NCBI GenBank assembly: GCA_016342285.1
Contig: JAEINQ010000003.1
Span: 104,365-168,364, forward strand
Direction of reading: 5' to 3'
DNA: 64,000 bases
Source: Desulfobacterales bacterium
GTDB lineage: Bacteria; Desulfobacterota; Desulfobacteria; Desulfobacterales; JAEINQ01
The position numbers and the translations under genes are program-made. Shown here in pieces: positions 36,482-44,967 of the stretch. A model generated the notes under the pieces. The model did not search any database, was not told the DNA's origin, and saw nothing but the letters and a program-made list of their open reading frames with translations. How positions within the stretch are numbered: position 1 is the stretch's first letter; the number at the start of each line of letters is the position of its first letter.

Positions 36482-36704
36482 GGGGGCTGGGGGCTGGATA
36501 CTGGATGCTGGATACTGGATGCTTGATGCTGGATGCTTGATGCTGGATACTGGATGCTTGATGCTGGATGCTGGATGCTTGATGCTGGAGGCTGGATGCT
36601 TGATGCTGGATGCTGGATGCTGGATGCTTGATGCTGGAGGCTGGATGAGGATTGGTCAACCTGATTTATCCAGGATCCAGTATCGGGCATCCAGCATCGG
36701 GTTC
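36482..36704. repeat. Tandem seven-base repeat array (TGGATGC / TTGATGC)
   Basis: After the thioesterase stop, about 165 bases are a run of heptamers of the form TGGATGC, TTGATGC and TGGATAC, with occasional TGGAGGC. The run is followed by inverted CCAGTATC/CCAGCATC words to 36704. There are no unique spacers, so this is not a CRISPR array. The remaining bases to 36788 show nothing else except the next ribosome-site region. Confidence 0.85.
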
Positions 36705-36788
36705 AATAGTGACTGAAATAAGCAGGCCGTCTCGACGGATGAATACAACGGCCAAAGACAGAAAACCAAGTTAAAAAGGCGGTTCATC

Positions 36789-37931
36789 ATGGAAATCATC
36801 CAATACACCGATGCTCACATCGATTTTCGGACCCGGTTGCGTGCGTTTATGGAGCGGGAGCTGGTGCCCAACATCGATCAGTGGGAGGCCGACCATGTCG
36901 TCTCCCGGGACATCTGGCGCAAAATGGGCCAGGAAGGGTTTCTCTGTCCGACCCTGCCCCAAGAATACGGAGGGCTTGGCGGCGATTTCCGCTATTCGGT
37001 CATCGGTATTGAAGAAATATCGAGAACCAACAGCGGGGGACTGGCCGCCCCCTTGCACAGCGACATCGTCGTACCGTACATCATGAGCTTCGGCAGTGAT
37101 GATCAGAAAAAGAAATACCTTCCCGGCGCAGCTGCAGGAGAAATCGTCACCGCCGTGGCCATGACCGAGCCTGGCGCCGGCAGCGATGTGGCCGGCATGG
37201 AAGCCACTGCGGTAGAAGACGGCGACGAAATCATACTCAACGGAACAAAGACGTTTATTTCAAACGGCGTTCTCTGCGATCTGGTGGTTGTGGCCGCCAA
37301 AGACCCCCTTGCGGAAAATTCCCATCAGGCCATATCCCTTTACATCGTGGAAGACGGTACGCCGGGCTTTAAAAAAGGAACTCAGTTAGAAAAAATGGGG
37401 CTTTACAGCCAGGATACCGCCGAGCTGTTCTTCAGCGACTGCCGCATTCCGGCCGAAAATCGCCTGGGCGACAAAGGGATGGGATTTTTCATGCTCATGG
37501 ACAAACTCCAGCAAGAGCGGCTGGTCTGCGTCATCATGGGTGTGGCCGCCGCCGAATTCATGCTGGCCTGGACCACAAACTACTGCAAGACAACCATTCA
37601 AGCCGGACGCCCGTTGAGCCGGTCCCAGGCGGTCCAGTTCGCCCTGGTGGAAATGGCCACCGAAGTCAAGCTGGGCCGGACCTTTGCGGACAAGCTCGTG
37701 GCCGACCATGTGGAGGGGGAAAACGTGATCATCGAGACCTCCATGGGCAAATACTGGTGCACGGAACTGGGAAAACGGGTGGCCGACCGTTGCCTCGATC
37801 TGATCGGAGAACCCGGCGGTCTGGAGCAATGCCCCCTTACCAGAGGATTCAGGGATGTACGGGTCATGTCCATCTTTGCCGGCACCAACGAGATCATGAA
37901 AGGCATCGCAGCAAAATTTATGGGGATGTGA
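36789..37931 (+). CDS. Acyl-CoA dehydrogenase (third of three, LCAD-like)
   Basis: 380 residues with the same motifs and length as the second dehydrogenase (AMTEPGAGSDVAGME, GTKTFISNGVLCDLVV, LQQERLV, FAGTNEIMKGIAAKFMGM). The catalytic base is again probably the Glu of QQERL. The strong similarity to 34720-35862 suggests duplication, perhaps with different chain-length or stereochemical preference. It is followed 40 bases later by a flavin-dependent TIM-barrel protein. Confidence 0.9.
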   Translation: MEIIQYTDAHIDFRTRLRAFMERELVPNIDQWEADHVVSRDIWRKMGQEGFLCPTLPQEYGGLGGDFRYSVIGIEEISRTNSGGLAAPLHSDIVVPYIMSFGSDDQKKKYLPGAAAGEIVTAVAMTEPGAGSDVAGMEATAVEDGDEIILNGTKTFISNGVLCDLVVVAAKDPLAENSHQAISLYIVEDGTPGFKKGTQLEKMGLYSQDTAELFFSDCRIPAENRLGDKGMGFFMLMDKLQQERLVCVIMGVAAAEFMLAWTTNYCKTTIQAGRPLSRSQAVQFALVEMATEVKLGRTFADKLVADHVEGENVIIETSMGKYWCTELGKRVADRCLDLIGEPGGLEQCPLTRGFRDVRVMSIFAGTNEIMKGIAAKFMGM

Positions 37932-37970
37932 ACTCGGTTTTGAAAAACCGACAAATTTACCGGGAGAGAG

Positions 37971-38936
37971 ATGATGATCAAAACACGCATCACCGAAATG
38001 CTTGGCATCCGCTACCCCATCATCGGCGGCACCATGATGTGGATCTCCGAAGCCGACTTTGTCGCCGCCATATCCAACGCCGGCGGTCTCGGGATCCTGG
38101 CCTCGGCCATCTATGCCAGCAAGGAGAGCTTCGCCACGGCCATCGACCGCATTCAGGCACTGACCGATAAGCCCTTTGCCGTCAATCTGAACCTTTTCCC
38201 GGCCATGCGCGCCATCGACAACAATGAATACCTTGATGTGCTTGTGGATAAAGGGGTCGGTATCGTTGAGACATCGGGTCATGCCGCACCCGCGGACCTG
38301 TGCGGCCGTTTCAAGGAAGCCGGCATGCGCTGGATCCACAAATGCGTCGGTGTCCGCTATGCCCTCAAGGCTCAGTCTCTGGGTGCCGATGTGATCACCG
38401 TGGTGGGATACGAAAATGGCGGCGCCACGGGCAAGCTCGACATCGGCACCCTGGTGCTGGTTCCCACCGTGGTGGACGCGGTGGACCTGCCCGTGATCGG
38501 CGGCGGCGGCATCTCCGATGGCCGAGGCGTGGCGGCGGTTCTCTCTTTAGGGGCCGAAGCGGTCATCATCGGCACCCGGCTCCTGGTCACCGCCGAGTGC
38601 CCCATCCACGAAAACCTGAAAAAATCGCTGATCGGGGCATCGGAGTTAGACACCATGCTGATCATGCGCACCATCAACGCCACCCACCGGGTCTGGACCA
38701 ATGCATCGGCCGTCAAATGCGCCGAACTGGAAGCTGCCGGCGCCGATTTTTTCACCGACATTTACCCGGTGGTCTCCGGCGAAAACGCAAAAAAGATGTT
38801 CACAGAAGGCGACACCGACTGCGGGATCGTCTCCGTGGGACAGGGCATCGGCATCTGCTGCGACATCCCCACGGTGGCTGAACTGTTTGAACGGATGATG
38901 AGCCAGGCCGAATCGAGCCTCGGGCGCTTTTCATAG
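37971..38936 (+). CDS. Nitronate monooxygenase/FabK-like FMN protein (first copy)
   Basis: 321 residues. The TIM barrel with FMN signatures is clear: TRITEMLGIRYPIIGGTMMW, an NAGGLGILAS strand, the VIGGGGISDGRGVAAVLSLGAE phosphate-binding turn and VIIGTRLL. Proteins of this fold include nitronate monooxygenase, FabK enoyl reductase and quinone reductases. In an anaerobe, within an acyl-CoA locus, an enoyl-CoA or related reductase role is more plausible than oxygen-dependent nitronate oxidation. A paralogue lies at 41670-42665. A small TCGGTTTT/AAAACCGA hairpin precedes it (37934-37951). Confidence 0.8.
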   Translation: MMIKTRITEMLGIRYPIIGGTMMWISEADFVAAISNAGGLGILASAIYASKESFATAIDRIQALTDKPFAVNLNLFPAMRAIDNNEYLDVLVDKGVGIVETSGHAAPADLCGRFKEAGMRWIHKCVGVRYALKAQSLGADVITVVGYENGGATGKLDIGTLVLVPTVVDAVDLPVIGGGGISDGRGVAAVLSLGAEAVIIGTRLLVTAECPIHENLKKSLIGASELDTMLIMRTINATHRVWTNASAVKCAELEAAGADFFTDIYPVVSGENAKKMFTEGDTDCGIVSVGQGIGICCDIPTVAELFERMMSQAESSLGRFS

Positions 38937-39155
38937 AGGTTGCTTAGAATTTTGGTTCGCAGGATCTGGGTTTAAACCCTCTGATCTGGTTGGCTTTTGG
39001 TGGCAGAAATTAAAAATGCCTAAAATGCACTAAAATGCCTAAAATTAATGAATTCTGCCATATCATAGCAAAAAAATCTGGAGCGAAGCGACTCCACAAT
39101 TTTAGGCATTTCAAACTTTAGCGCATTTCAAATTTGGACATGTCAAGGAGGACAA
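38937..39155. repeat. Second close copy of the family-1 palindromic repeat
   Basis: From 39013 to about 39140 this gap closely matches 9784-9916: TGCCTAAAATGC words, AATGAATTCTGCCATATCAT, GCGAAGCGACTCCAC, AATTTTAGGCATTTCAAACT and a trailing inverted arm. The copy interrupts what is otherwise a tightly packed gene run. The AAGGAGG site of the next gene follows at once. Confidence 0.65.
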
Positions 39156-40307
39156 ATGATCCCCAAAGGAGCGCTTTCCGGTGTCACGGTCCTGGACCTC
39201 TCCCGCCTGCTGCCGGGGCCGTACTGTTCCATGATTCTCGCCGATCACGGCGCCCGGGTGATCGCCATCGAAGACCGCAAGCAGTATGCCGCCGACGGCC
39301 TGTTCCTTCCCAATGTCTGCCGCAATAAGGAACACATGACCCTGGATCTGAAGTCTGTGACCGGCAAAGAGATCTTTTTCAAGATGGTGGAAACGGCCGA
39401 TGTGATTCTGGAAGGGTTTCGTCCCGGGGTGGTTGACCGCCTGGGCGTCGGCTACGAAGCGGTGAGACAGGTCAAATCCGACATTATCTACTGTTCGGTC
39501 ACCGGATATGGCCAGACCGGCGCCTTTCGCGACCGGGTCGGCCATGACATCAATTACCTGGGGTATGCCGGGGTACTCAACATGATCGGCGAAGCAGACC
39601 GGCCGCCGTCGATCCCCGGCGTCCAGATCGCCGATATGGCCGGCGGCGGCATGAATGCGGCCATCGGCATATTGCTGGCACTGGTCTCCCGGGGAAAAAC
39701 CGGTCAGGGCCAGGTTGTGGATATTTCCATGACCGACAGCATGGTGGGACTTTTGCCCGTGGCCATGTACTGGAAATCGCTCATGGGCCAGACGCCGGCC
39801 AGGGGTGACAACATGCTCTCCCACCGCTACGCCTGCTACAACACCTACGAAACCGCCGACGGCCGCCACATGGCGGTGGGAGCCGTCGAGGGCAAATTCT
39901 GGAAAGCCATCTGCGAGCGGCTGGAACTCGCCCGGTATGCATCGGCTCAATACGACGACGCCAAACGAAAAGAAATCATAAAAGCCTTTCGGGAAACATT
40001 TCGTAAAAAAACCATGGCCCAGTGGGAAACGGAGTTGGCCGACCTGGACCTTTGCGTCAGCGGCATCCGTACGGCCGACGAGGCCGCAGACTTCCCCCTG
40101 TTTCGCGAGCGGGAAATGTTTATAGAGGCGCCGGGCGCTTCCGGCAAGGACGAAACCACCATCGGTGTGCCGGTCAAGTTGAGCCGGACCCCGGGATCGG
40201 TGCAAAACGCTTCGGTCCAGTTCGGCCAGGATACCGAAAAGATATTGACGGAACTCGGTTACAAGGCTGAAGAAATAGCCTGTTTCGCAGAGAATGGCAT
40301 CACTTAA
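39156..40307 (+). CDS. Class III CoA-transferase family protein, alpha-methylacyl-CoA racemase-like
   Basis: 383 residues with the family opening VLDLSRLLPGPYCSMILADHGA. AMACR-specific features are visible: GHDINYLGYAG with His130, VQIADMAGGG with Asp160, and HMAVGAVEGKFW in place of the transferase pattern. In AMACR this His/Asp pair inverts the 2-methyl centre of branched acyl-CoA so that the (2S)-specific dehydrogenase can act. Membership of the CaiB/BaiF superfamily is certain. Racemase rather than transferase function is a motif-based inference, and it fits the MFE-2-like and SCPx-like neighbours. Confidence 0.82.
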   Translation: MIPKGALSGVTVLDLSRLLPGPYCSMILADHGARVIAIEDRKQYAADGLFLPNVCRNKEHMTLDLKSVTGKEIFFKMVETADVILEGFRPGVVDRLGVGYEAVRQVKSDIIYCSVTGYGQTGAFRDRVGHDINYLGYAGVLNMIGEADRPPSIPGVQIADMAGGGMNAAIGILLALVSRGKTGQGQVVDISMTDSMVGLLPVAMYWKSLMGQTPARGDNMLSHRYACYNTYETADGRHMAVGAVEGKFWKAICERLELARYASAQYDDAKRKEIIKAFRETFRKKTMAQWETELADLDLCVSGIRTADEAADFPLFREREMFIEAPGASGKDETTIGVPVKLSRTPGSVQNASVQFGQDTEKILTELGYKAEEIACFAENGIT

Positions 40308-40336
40308 AGAAATGCCTTTCATCCGGAGGAAAAGTT

Positions 40337-41428
40337 ATGACGCAGGACATCTATCACCAGCTACGGGAACAACTGGATCAATACTCCATCGGGTTTCCCG
40401 CCTCCAAGTCCGGGGTGGAGATTCAAATCCTCAAAAAGCTCTTCACCGAAGAAGCGGCCGCCATGTACCTGGACATGACCCTTTTTCTGGAAACGCCCGC
40501 CGACATCGCCGCCCGGGCCGGCCGTGACCCGGAAACGACCGCCGCCCTCTGTGAACAGATGGCTGGAAACGGCCTGATTTTCAGGTATCGTAAAAAGGAA
40601 ACAGTCCGGTATGCCGCTGTCCCCTTTGTGGTGGGGTCCTACGAATTCCAGTTGAAAAATATGGACGAGGAACTGGCCGCACTCTGCGAGCAGTATATGA
40701 CCGAAGCGCTGTTCGACCTGGACCGGTCGGTCCAGGTCCCCATCCGCACCATCCCGGTCAATAAATCCATCGACGGATCCACCACCGTGGCCAGTCATGA
40801 CGATGCCAGGGCGATTTTAAAGAGCAAGGAAAAAATCGCCATCGCCGAATGCATCTGCCGGGTCCAGCAGCACAAGACCGGCAATATGTGCGAAAAGCCA
40901 TTGGAGGTCTGTTTTGTTTTCGGCAGCCACGCCGACTATTATGTGGAAAACGGTTTGGCCCGGTTCATCGGCCTGGAGGAAGCCCTGTCCATTCAGGACA
41001 AATGTGAAGCATACGGACTGGTCAACCAGCCTTTTAACGTGATCAACCCCGGCGGCATGTGCAATTGCTGCGGGGACTGCTGCGGCGTTCTGCGCGCCTT
41101 GAACCGGCACCCTCGCCCGGTGGATCTGGTCCTGACCAATTACCAGGCGGCGGTGGACGGGGATGAGTGCACGGCCTGCGGCCTTTGTGAAGAACGATGC
41201 CAGGTCAACGCCATCACCTACGACGATGACGGAATCGCCATGGTCGATGAGAACCGGTGCATCGGATGCGGGCTCTGCGTGACCACCTGTCCCGCCGAGG
41301 CAATCCGCCTGCAACCGGTGCCGGAAGACCGTCGCCGCACACCGCCGAAAAACGAGCAGGCGCTTTTCACGGAGATCGCCCATATACGGGGAACCAACCT
41401 CGTGCCGCTGAAAATGGCCGGAGCGTAA
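40337..41428 (+). CDS. 4Fe-4S protein with Cys-rich core
   Basis: 363 residues. The first 100 residues look like a winged-helix or helical domain. The centre has an unusual cysteine pattern (IAECICRVQQHK, MCEKPLEVC, then CNCCGDCCGVL). The C-terminus is a two-cluster ferredoxin (CTACGLCEERCQVNAI; CIGCGLCVTTCPAEAI). Related ferredoxin-like proteins occur in many anaerobes, but I cannot name a defined function. Between an AMACR-like protein and flavin-dependent reductases, it probably carries electrons to or from them. Confidence 0.75.
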   Translation: MTQDIYHQLREQLDQYSIGFPASKSGVEIQILKKLFTEEAAAMYLDMTLFLETPADIAARAGRDPETTAALCEQMAGNGLIFRYRKKETVRYAAVPFVVGSYEFQLKNMDEELAALCEQYMTEALFDLDRSVQVPIRTIPVNKSIDGSTTVASHDDARAILKSKEKIAIAECICRVQQHKTGNMCEKPLEVCFVFGSHADYYVENGLARFIGLEEALSIQDKCEAYGLVNQPFNVINPGGMCNCCGDCCGVLRALNRHPRPVDLVLTNYQAAVDGDECTACGLCEERCQVNAITYDDDGIAMVDENRCIGCGLCVTTCPAEAIRLQPVPEDRRRTPPKNEQALFTEIAHIRGTNLVPLKMAGA

Positions 41429-41507
41429 AAAACTCGGCTTTCGAGTTTCAGGTGGGAGTGGCTTTTACCCGCATTCCTTTAGTTTAAAGGGACCAGCCAC
41501 GAAAATT

Positions 41508-41634
41508 GACAGTCCTGTAAAGGCCATTTTCACCACGAAGGAAAAGAAGAACACGAAGAGTTCGCAATAATATATTATGATTTCAGCTTCGTGTACTTCG
41601 TGATCTTCGTGGTGAATTAAAAAAATTGAGTAAC
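41508..41634. repeat. Inverted-repeat (MITE-like) element, CACGAAG type
   Basis: Arms ACCACGAAGGA... and ...TCTTCGTGGT enclose an AT-rich centre (AATAATATATTATGATTTC); the core is 41532-41613. The centre and the outer GACAGTCCTGTAAA words match the element at 18226-18372 in the opposite orientation. Confidence 0.6.
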
Positions 41635-41669
41635 ATCCCCACAACTTGAATCGGAAAGGGAGCCAAACC

Positions 41670-42665
41670 ATGAAAACACGCATCACCGAATTGTTCGGCA
41701 TCGACTACCCCATTCAATGTGGGGGCATGCTATGGCTGGCCACCCCCGAACTGGCCGCGGCCGTTTCCAACACCGGGGCCATGGGCAACCTGACCTCGGG
41801 CAACTACAATTCGGCCGATGAATTTGCGGCTGCCATCGACCGGACCCGGGAACTGACCGAAAAGCCCTTTATCGTCAACATCACCACCATGCCCTCCATC
41901 CGGCTTCCGGTGGAACTGCTCAAGGATTTTTTTCGGGTCTCCTGTGAAAAGAAGGTGACGGCCCTTGAGATCGCCGGCGCGCCGGTGGACACCTTTCTTG
42001 GCCCCGAGTTCATCCCCATGGCCAAGGAAGCCGGGGTCAAAGTGCTCCACAAGGTGGGGACGGTCAAACACGCCCTTCACGCCGAAAAAGTCGGCTATGA
42101 CGCCATTACCGTGGCCGGATTCGAAGAGGGCGGCTTTCCCCACGGTGATAATGTGGGCACCATGGTTCTTTTGCCCCGGGTGGTGGAGGCCGTGAACCTT
42201 CCGGTTCTGGCAGCCGGCGGCATGGTGGACGGCAAGAGCCTTGCCGCGGTTCTGGCCCTGGGGGCCGACGGCATGATGATGGCAACCCGTTTTGTGGCCA
42301 CGACAGACTGCGCCGTGCACCCCAACATCCACGAGCGTCTGGTCCAGGCCCAGGAGAATGAAACATCGCTCCACCTTCGCGGGCTGCTTTCGGCCTTCGG
42401 CCTTCAGGTCCGCGGCCTCAACAACGCGATCATGCGAAAGATCGCCGAAGTGGAGCAGGCCGGCGGCGATCTGGCCGAACTCTTCCCTCTGATTTCGGGC
42501 CAGCGCGCCCTTGAGGTCTGGAAAGACGGCCGGGTGGACGAGGCCATGCTCACCTTCGGTCAATCCGTGGGGCGCGTTTACGATGTGCCCAGCGTCTCCG
42601 AACTGGTGGCAAGAATCGTCCGCGAGGCCCAAACGGCCCTGACCGGTGCCCTGGAAAAATTTTGA
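41670..42665 (+). CDS. Nitronate monooxygenase/FabK-like FMN protein (second copy)
   Basis: 331 residues from ATG 41670 with GGAAAGGGAG upstream. It starts like the first copy (TRITELFGIDYPIQCGGMLW) and keeps the FMN phosphate turn (VLAAGGMVDGKSLAAVLALGAD), but differs in the active-site strands (LEIAGAPVDTF instead of VETSGHAAPAD). It probably acts on another substrate of the same pathway. Two such flavoproteins in one locus, beside a dienoyl-CoA reductase-like protein, suggest several reductive steps on unsaturated or oxidised intermediates. Confidence 0.8.
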   Translation: MKTRITELFGIDYPIQCGGMLWLATPELAAAVSNTGAMGNLTSGNYNSADEFAAAIDRTRELTEKPFIVNITTMPSIRLPVELLKDFFRVSCEKKVTALEIAGAPVDTFLGPEFIPMAKEAGVKVLHKVGTVKHALHAEKVGYDAITVAGFEEGGFPHGDNVGTMVLLPRVVEAVNLPVLAAGGMVDGKSLAAVLALGADGMMMATRFVATTDCAVHPNIHERLVQAQENETSLHLRGLLSAFGLQVRGLNNAIMRKIAEVEQAGGDLAELFPLISGQRALEVWKDGRVDEAMLTFGQSVGRVYDVPSVSELVARIVREAQTALTGALEKF

Positions 42666-42805
42666 TGTTTGTTCCTGTCAATGCCGGGTAAGGCTTTGAC
42701 AAGTGCTTTGGGGACCGATATGAAAAACGGGCCGTTCGGTTGAGATTCGTTTGGTTGCTGAACGGACCTGTATTTCATCCCCATCCCTGCACGGAGACCC
42801 TGACC

Positions 42806-44734
42806 ATGCCCATACTCAAGCATCTGTTTTCGCCGGTTCGAATCGGCACCATGACGGCCAAGAACCGGCTGATGATGTCGGCCATGAGTATCAATTTCGG
42901 CGTCGATGCCGATGGCTACGTCACCGATCAGCTCACCCAATACATGGTGGCCCGGGCCCGGGGCGGGGTCGGCATGGCCCTGGTGGGCGGTGGCGGCATT
43001 CACCCTTCGGGGGTCGAACTCCCCGACCTGCCGGCACTGTGGGACGACGGATGCATTCCGGCCCTGAAAAAAATGGTCTCAGCCGTGCAACCGTTTGATT
43101 GCCGTCTGGGGGTCCAGCTCATGCACGGGGGTCGCCAGACCTACCACCCGGAAAAAGTGGCCCCCTCTGCCATCCCGGCGCCGGCAGTGGTCAAAGGCGT
43201 TCCCAAGGCGCTCACCGTGGAGGAGATCGGCGACATCGTCGCCGCCTTCGGGGACGCAGCCCGTCGTTGCCGGGACGCGGGCTTTGATTTCATCGAACTC
43301 CACGGCGCCCACGGCTACCTGATCAACCAGTTTCTCGCCCCCAATGCCAACCACCGAACCGACCACTACGGCGGATCCTTTGAAAACCGCATCCGTTTTC
43401 TTTTGGAACTGATGCAAGATATCGCAACGAAATGCGGACCGGACTTTCCCGTGGGCATCCGCATCAACGGCGAGGACTACATCGAAAACGGCTGGACCCT
43501 GGAAGAAGCCCTGCGCCTGACGCCGATCCTGGAAGAGCAGGGGGCCGCGTACCTCCACGTGTCGGCCGGGGTCTACGGATCTCGCCAACTCACCATTCCC
43601 TCCATGTACGTACAGCACGGCTGCTTCATTCACCTGGCCGAGGCCGTCAAAAAGACGGTCTCCATTCCGGTGGTAGGCGTCGGCCGGATCAAGAGCCCGG
43701 AGCTGGCCGACCGCTTTCTCAAGGAAGGACGGGTCGACGTGGTGGCCATGGGCCGGGCATTGATCGCCGACCCGGATCTTCCCAACATGGCCCTGGACGG
43801 AAACCTCGCCGCCATTCGGCCCTGCATCGGATGCTGCCTCGGCTGCATCCATGCGGTGCTGGCCCTGGAACCGGGCTCCTGCGTGGTCAATCCCCAGGTG
43901 GGACGGGAATACCTGCTCGGCGGCCAGGACCGGTCAACAACGCCTAAAGCCGTGCTGGTCATCGGCGCCGGACCGGCAGGTCTGGCCGTTGCCCGAACGG
44001 CAGCCCTGCGGGGCCACGGGGTAACGGTCTGCGAAGAAAAAGGCGCGGTGGGCGGTCTGCTCCGCCTGGCTGCCGTGCCACCGGGTCGCGCCGAAATAAA
44101 CGACATCCTCGCCTTTTTGACCCGGGAGCTGGAGAGGCTCGAAGTCAACGTGCAACTCAACACGCCCTTAACCGAAACGCTCCTGGATGCACTGGTCCCG
44201 GATACAGTGGTCCTGGCCAGTGGCAGCCTGCCCGACATGCCCATCATTAAAGGCCTTTTCAAGACCGACATGGATCTTTGCACCGTCACCGAAGTACTAG
44301 ACGGCAAGATTGTCGGAGACCGAATCATTGTCCTCGGCGGCAACCAGGCCGGCCTGGTCACCGCGGACTTCCTGGCGGAAAAAGGAAAAGAGGTGGCGGT
44401 GCTCAACCGCAAGCGACACTTTGCCGAAGAGATGTCCGCCAACGACCGCTATTATCTTCGCGAACGGCTCAAACAGGGCCATATTAAATTATACAAGCAA
44501 GTGGCGGTAGACCGGTTCACCGGCTGCGGCGTCACCTTTACCAGCGCAGGCGAAGCGGTTGCCCTGGAAGGCTTCGATACCGTGGTGGTGGCCGAAGCCA
44601 TGGCATCGGTGCGGGATGCAAAAACCCTGCTCAAAGGAAGAAACGTCGAAGTCCACGTCATCGGCGATGCCAAGAGCCCGAGAAACCTCATGCTCTCCCA
44701 AAGTGAGGCCGAAGAGATCGGCCGCTCGATCTAA
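42806..44734 (+). CDS. 2,4-dienoyl-CoA reductase-like Fe-S flavoenzyme (old yellow enzyme family)
   Basis: 642 residues from ATG 42806 with GGAGA upstream. The N-terminal 360 residues are an FMN TIM barrel (LFSPVRIGTMTAKNRLMMSA; HGAHGYLINQFLAPNAN). A CIGCCLGC motif followed by a later CVVNP cysteine can ligate the 4Fe-4S cluster. The C-terminal half is an FAD/NAD(P) unit (VLVIGAGPAGLAVARTAALRG). This is the FadH/trimethylamine-dehydrogenase architecture, which reduces dienoyl-CoA arising during breakdown of unsaturated acyl chains. Related enzymes act on other enoates, so the exact substrate is open. Confidence 0.85.
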   Translation: MPILKHLFSPVRIGTMTAKNRLMMSAMSINFGVDADGYVTDQLTQYMVARARGGVGMALVGGGGIHPSGVELPDLPALWDDGCIPALKKMVSAVQPFDCRLGVQLMHGGRQTYHPEKVAPSAIPAPAVVKGVPKALTVEEIGDIVAAFGDAARRCRDAGFDFIELHGAHGYLINQFLAPNANHRTDHYGGSFENRIRFLLELMQDIATKCGPDFPVGIRINGEDYIENGWTLEEALRLTPILEEQGAAYLHVSAGVYGSRQLTIPSMYVQHGCFIHLAEAVKKTVSIPVVGVGRIKSPELADRFLKEGRVDVVAMGRALIADPDLPNMALDGNLAAIRPCIGCCLGCIHAVLALEPGSCVVNPQVGREYLLGGQDRSTTPKAVLVIGAGPAGLAVARTAALRGHGVTVCEEKGAVGGLLRLAAVPPGRAEINDILAFLTRELERLEVNVQLNTPLTETLLDALVPDTVVLASGSLPDMPIIKGLFKTDMDLCTVTEVLDGKIVGDRIIVLGGNQAGLVTADFLAEKGKEVAVLNRKRHFAEEMSANDRYYLRERLKQGHIKLYKQVAVDRFTGCGVTFTSAGEAVALEGFDTVVVAEAMASVRDAKTLLKGRNVEVHVIGDAKSPRNLMLSQSEAEEIGRSI

Positions 44735-44789
44735 ATCTCGAAACACGAAGAACTTGGCGCGATATCGACGTAACAAAGCAATTGACTCA

Positions 44790-44945
44790 TCACAGAGTCA
44801 CAGAGGTCACAGAGATCTGTTTTTATTCCCGGCCGGGAGACGGCGTCCGGAAATAAGAAAGCCCTGACAGTGTATCTTTTCACAGATCGCCGTCTCCCGA
44901 TCTGTGAAAAATTAAAATTCTCTGTGTGCTCAGTGTCTCCGTGGT
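44790..44945. repeat. Inverted-repeat element with CACAGAG ends
   Basis: The left end (CACAGAGTCACAGAGGTCAC) and right end (TCTCTGTGTGCTCAGTGTCT) are imperfect inverted repeats. Nested arms inside include GGGAGACGGCGTCC near 44837 and CACAGATC...GATCTGTG at 44881-44906. It fills the gap before a CoA-transferase gene and has no coding content. Confidence 0.6.
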
Positions 44946-44967
44946 TGGCCATTCGGAAAGGCAAATT

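Noticed and set aside
36482..36704. Possible CRISPR array
   Set aside because: The units are 7 bases long with no unique spacers between them, and no cas genes are nearby.
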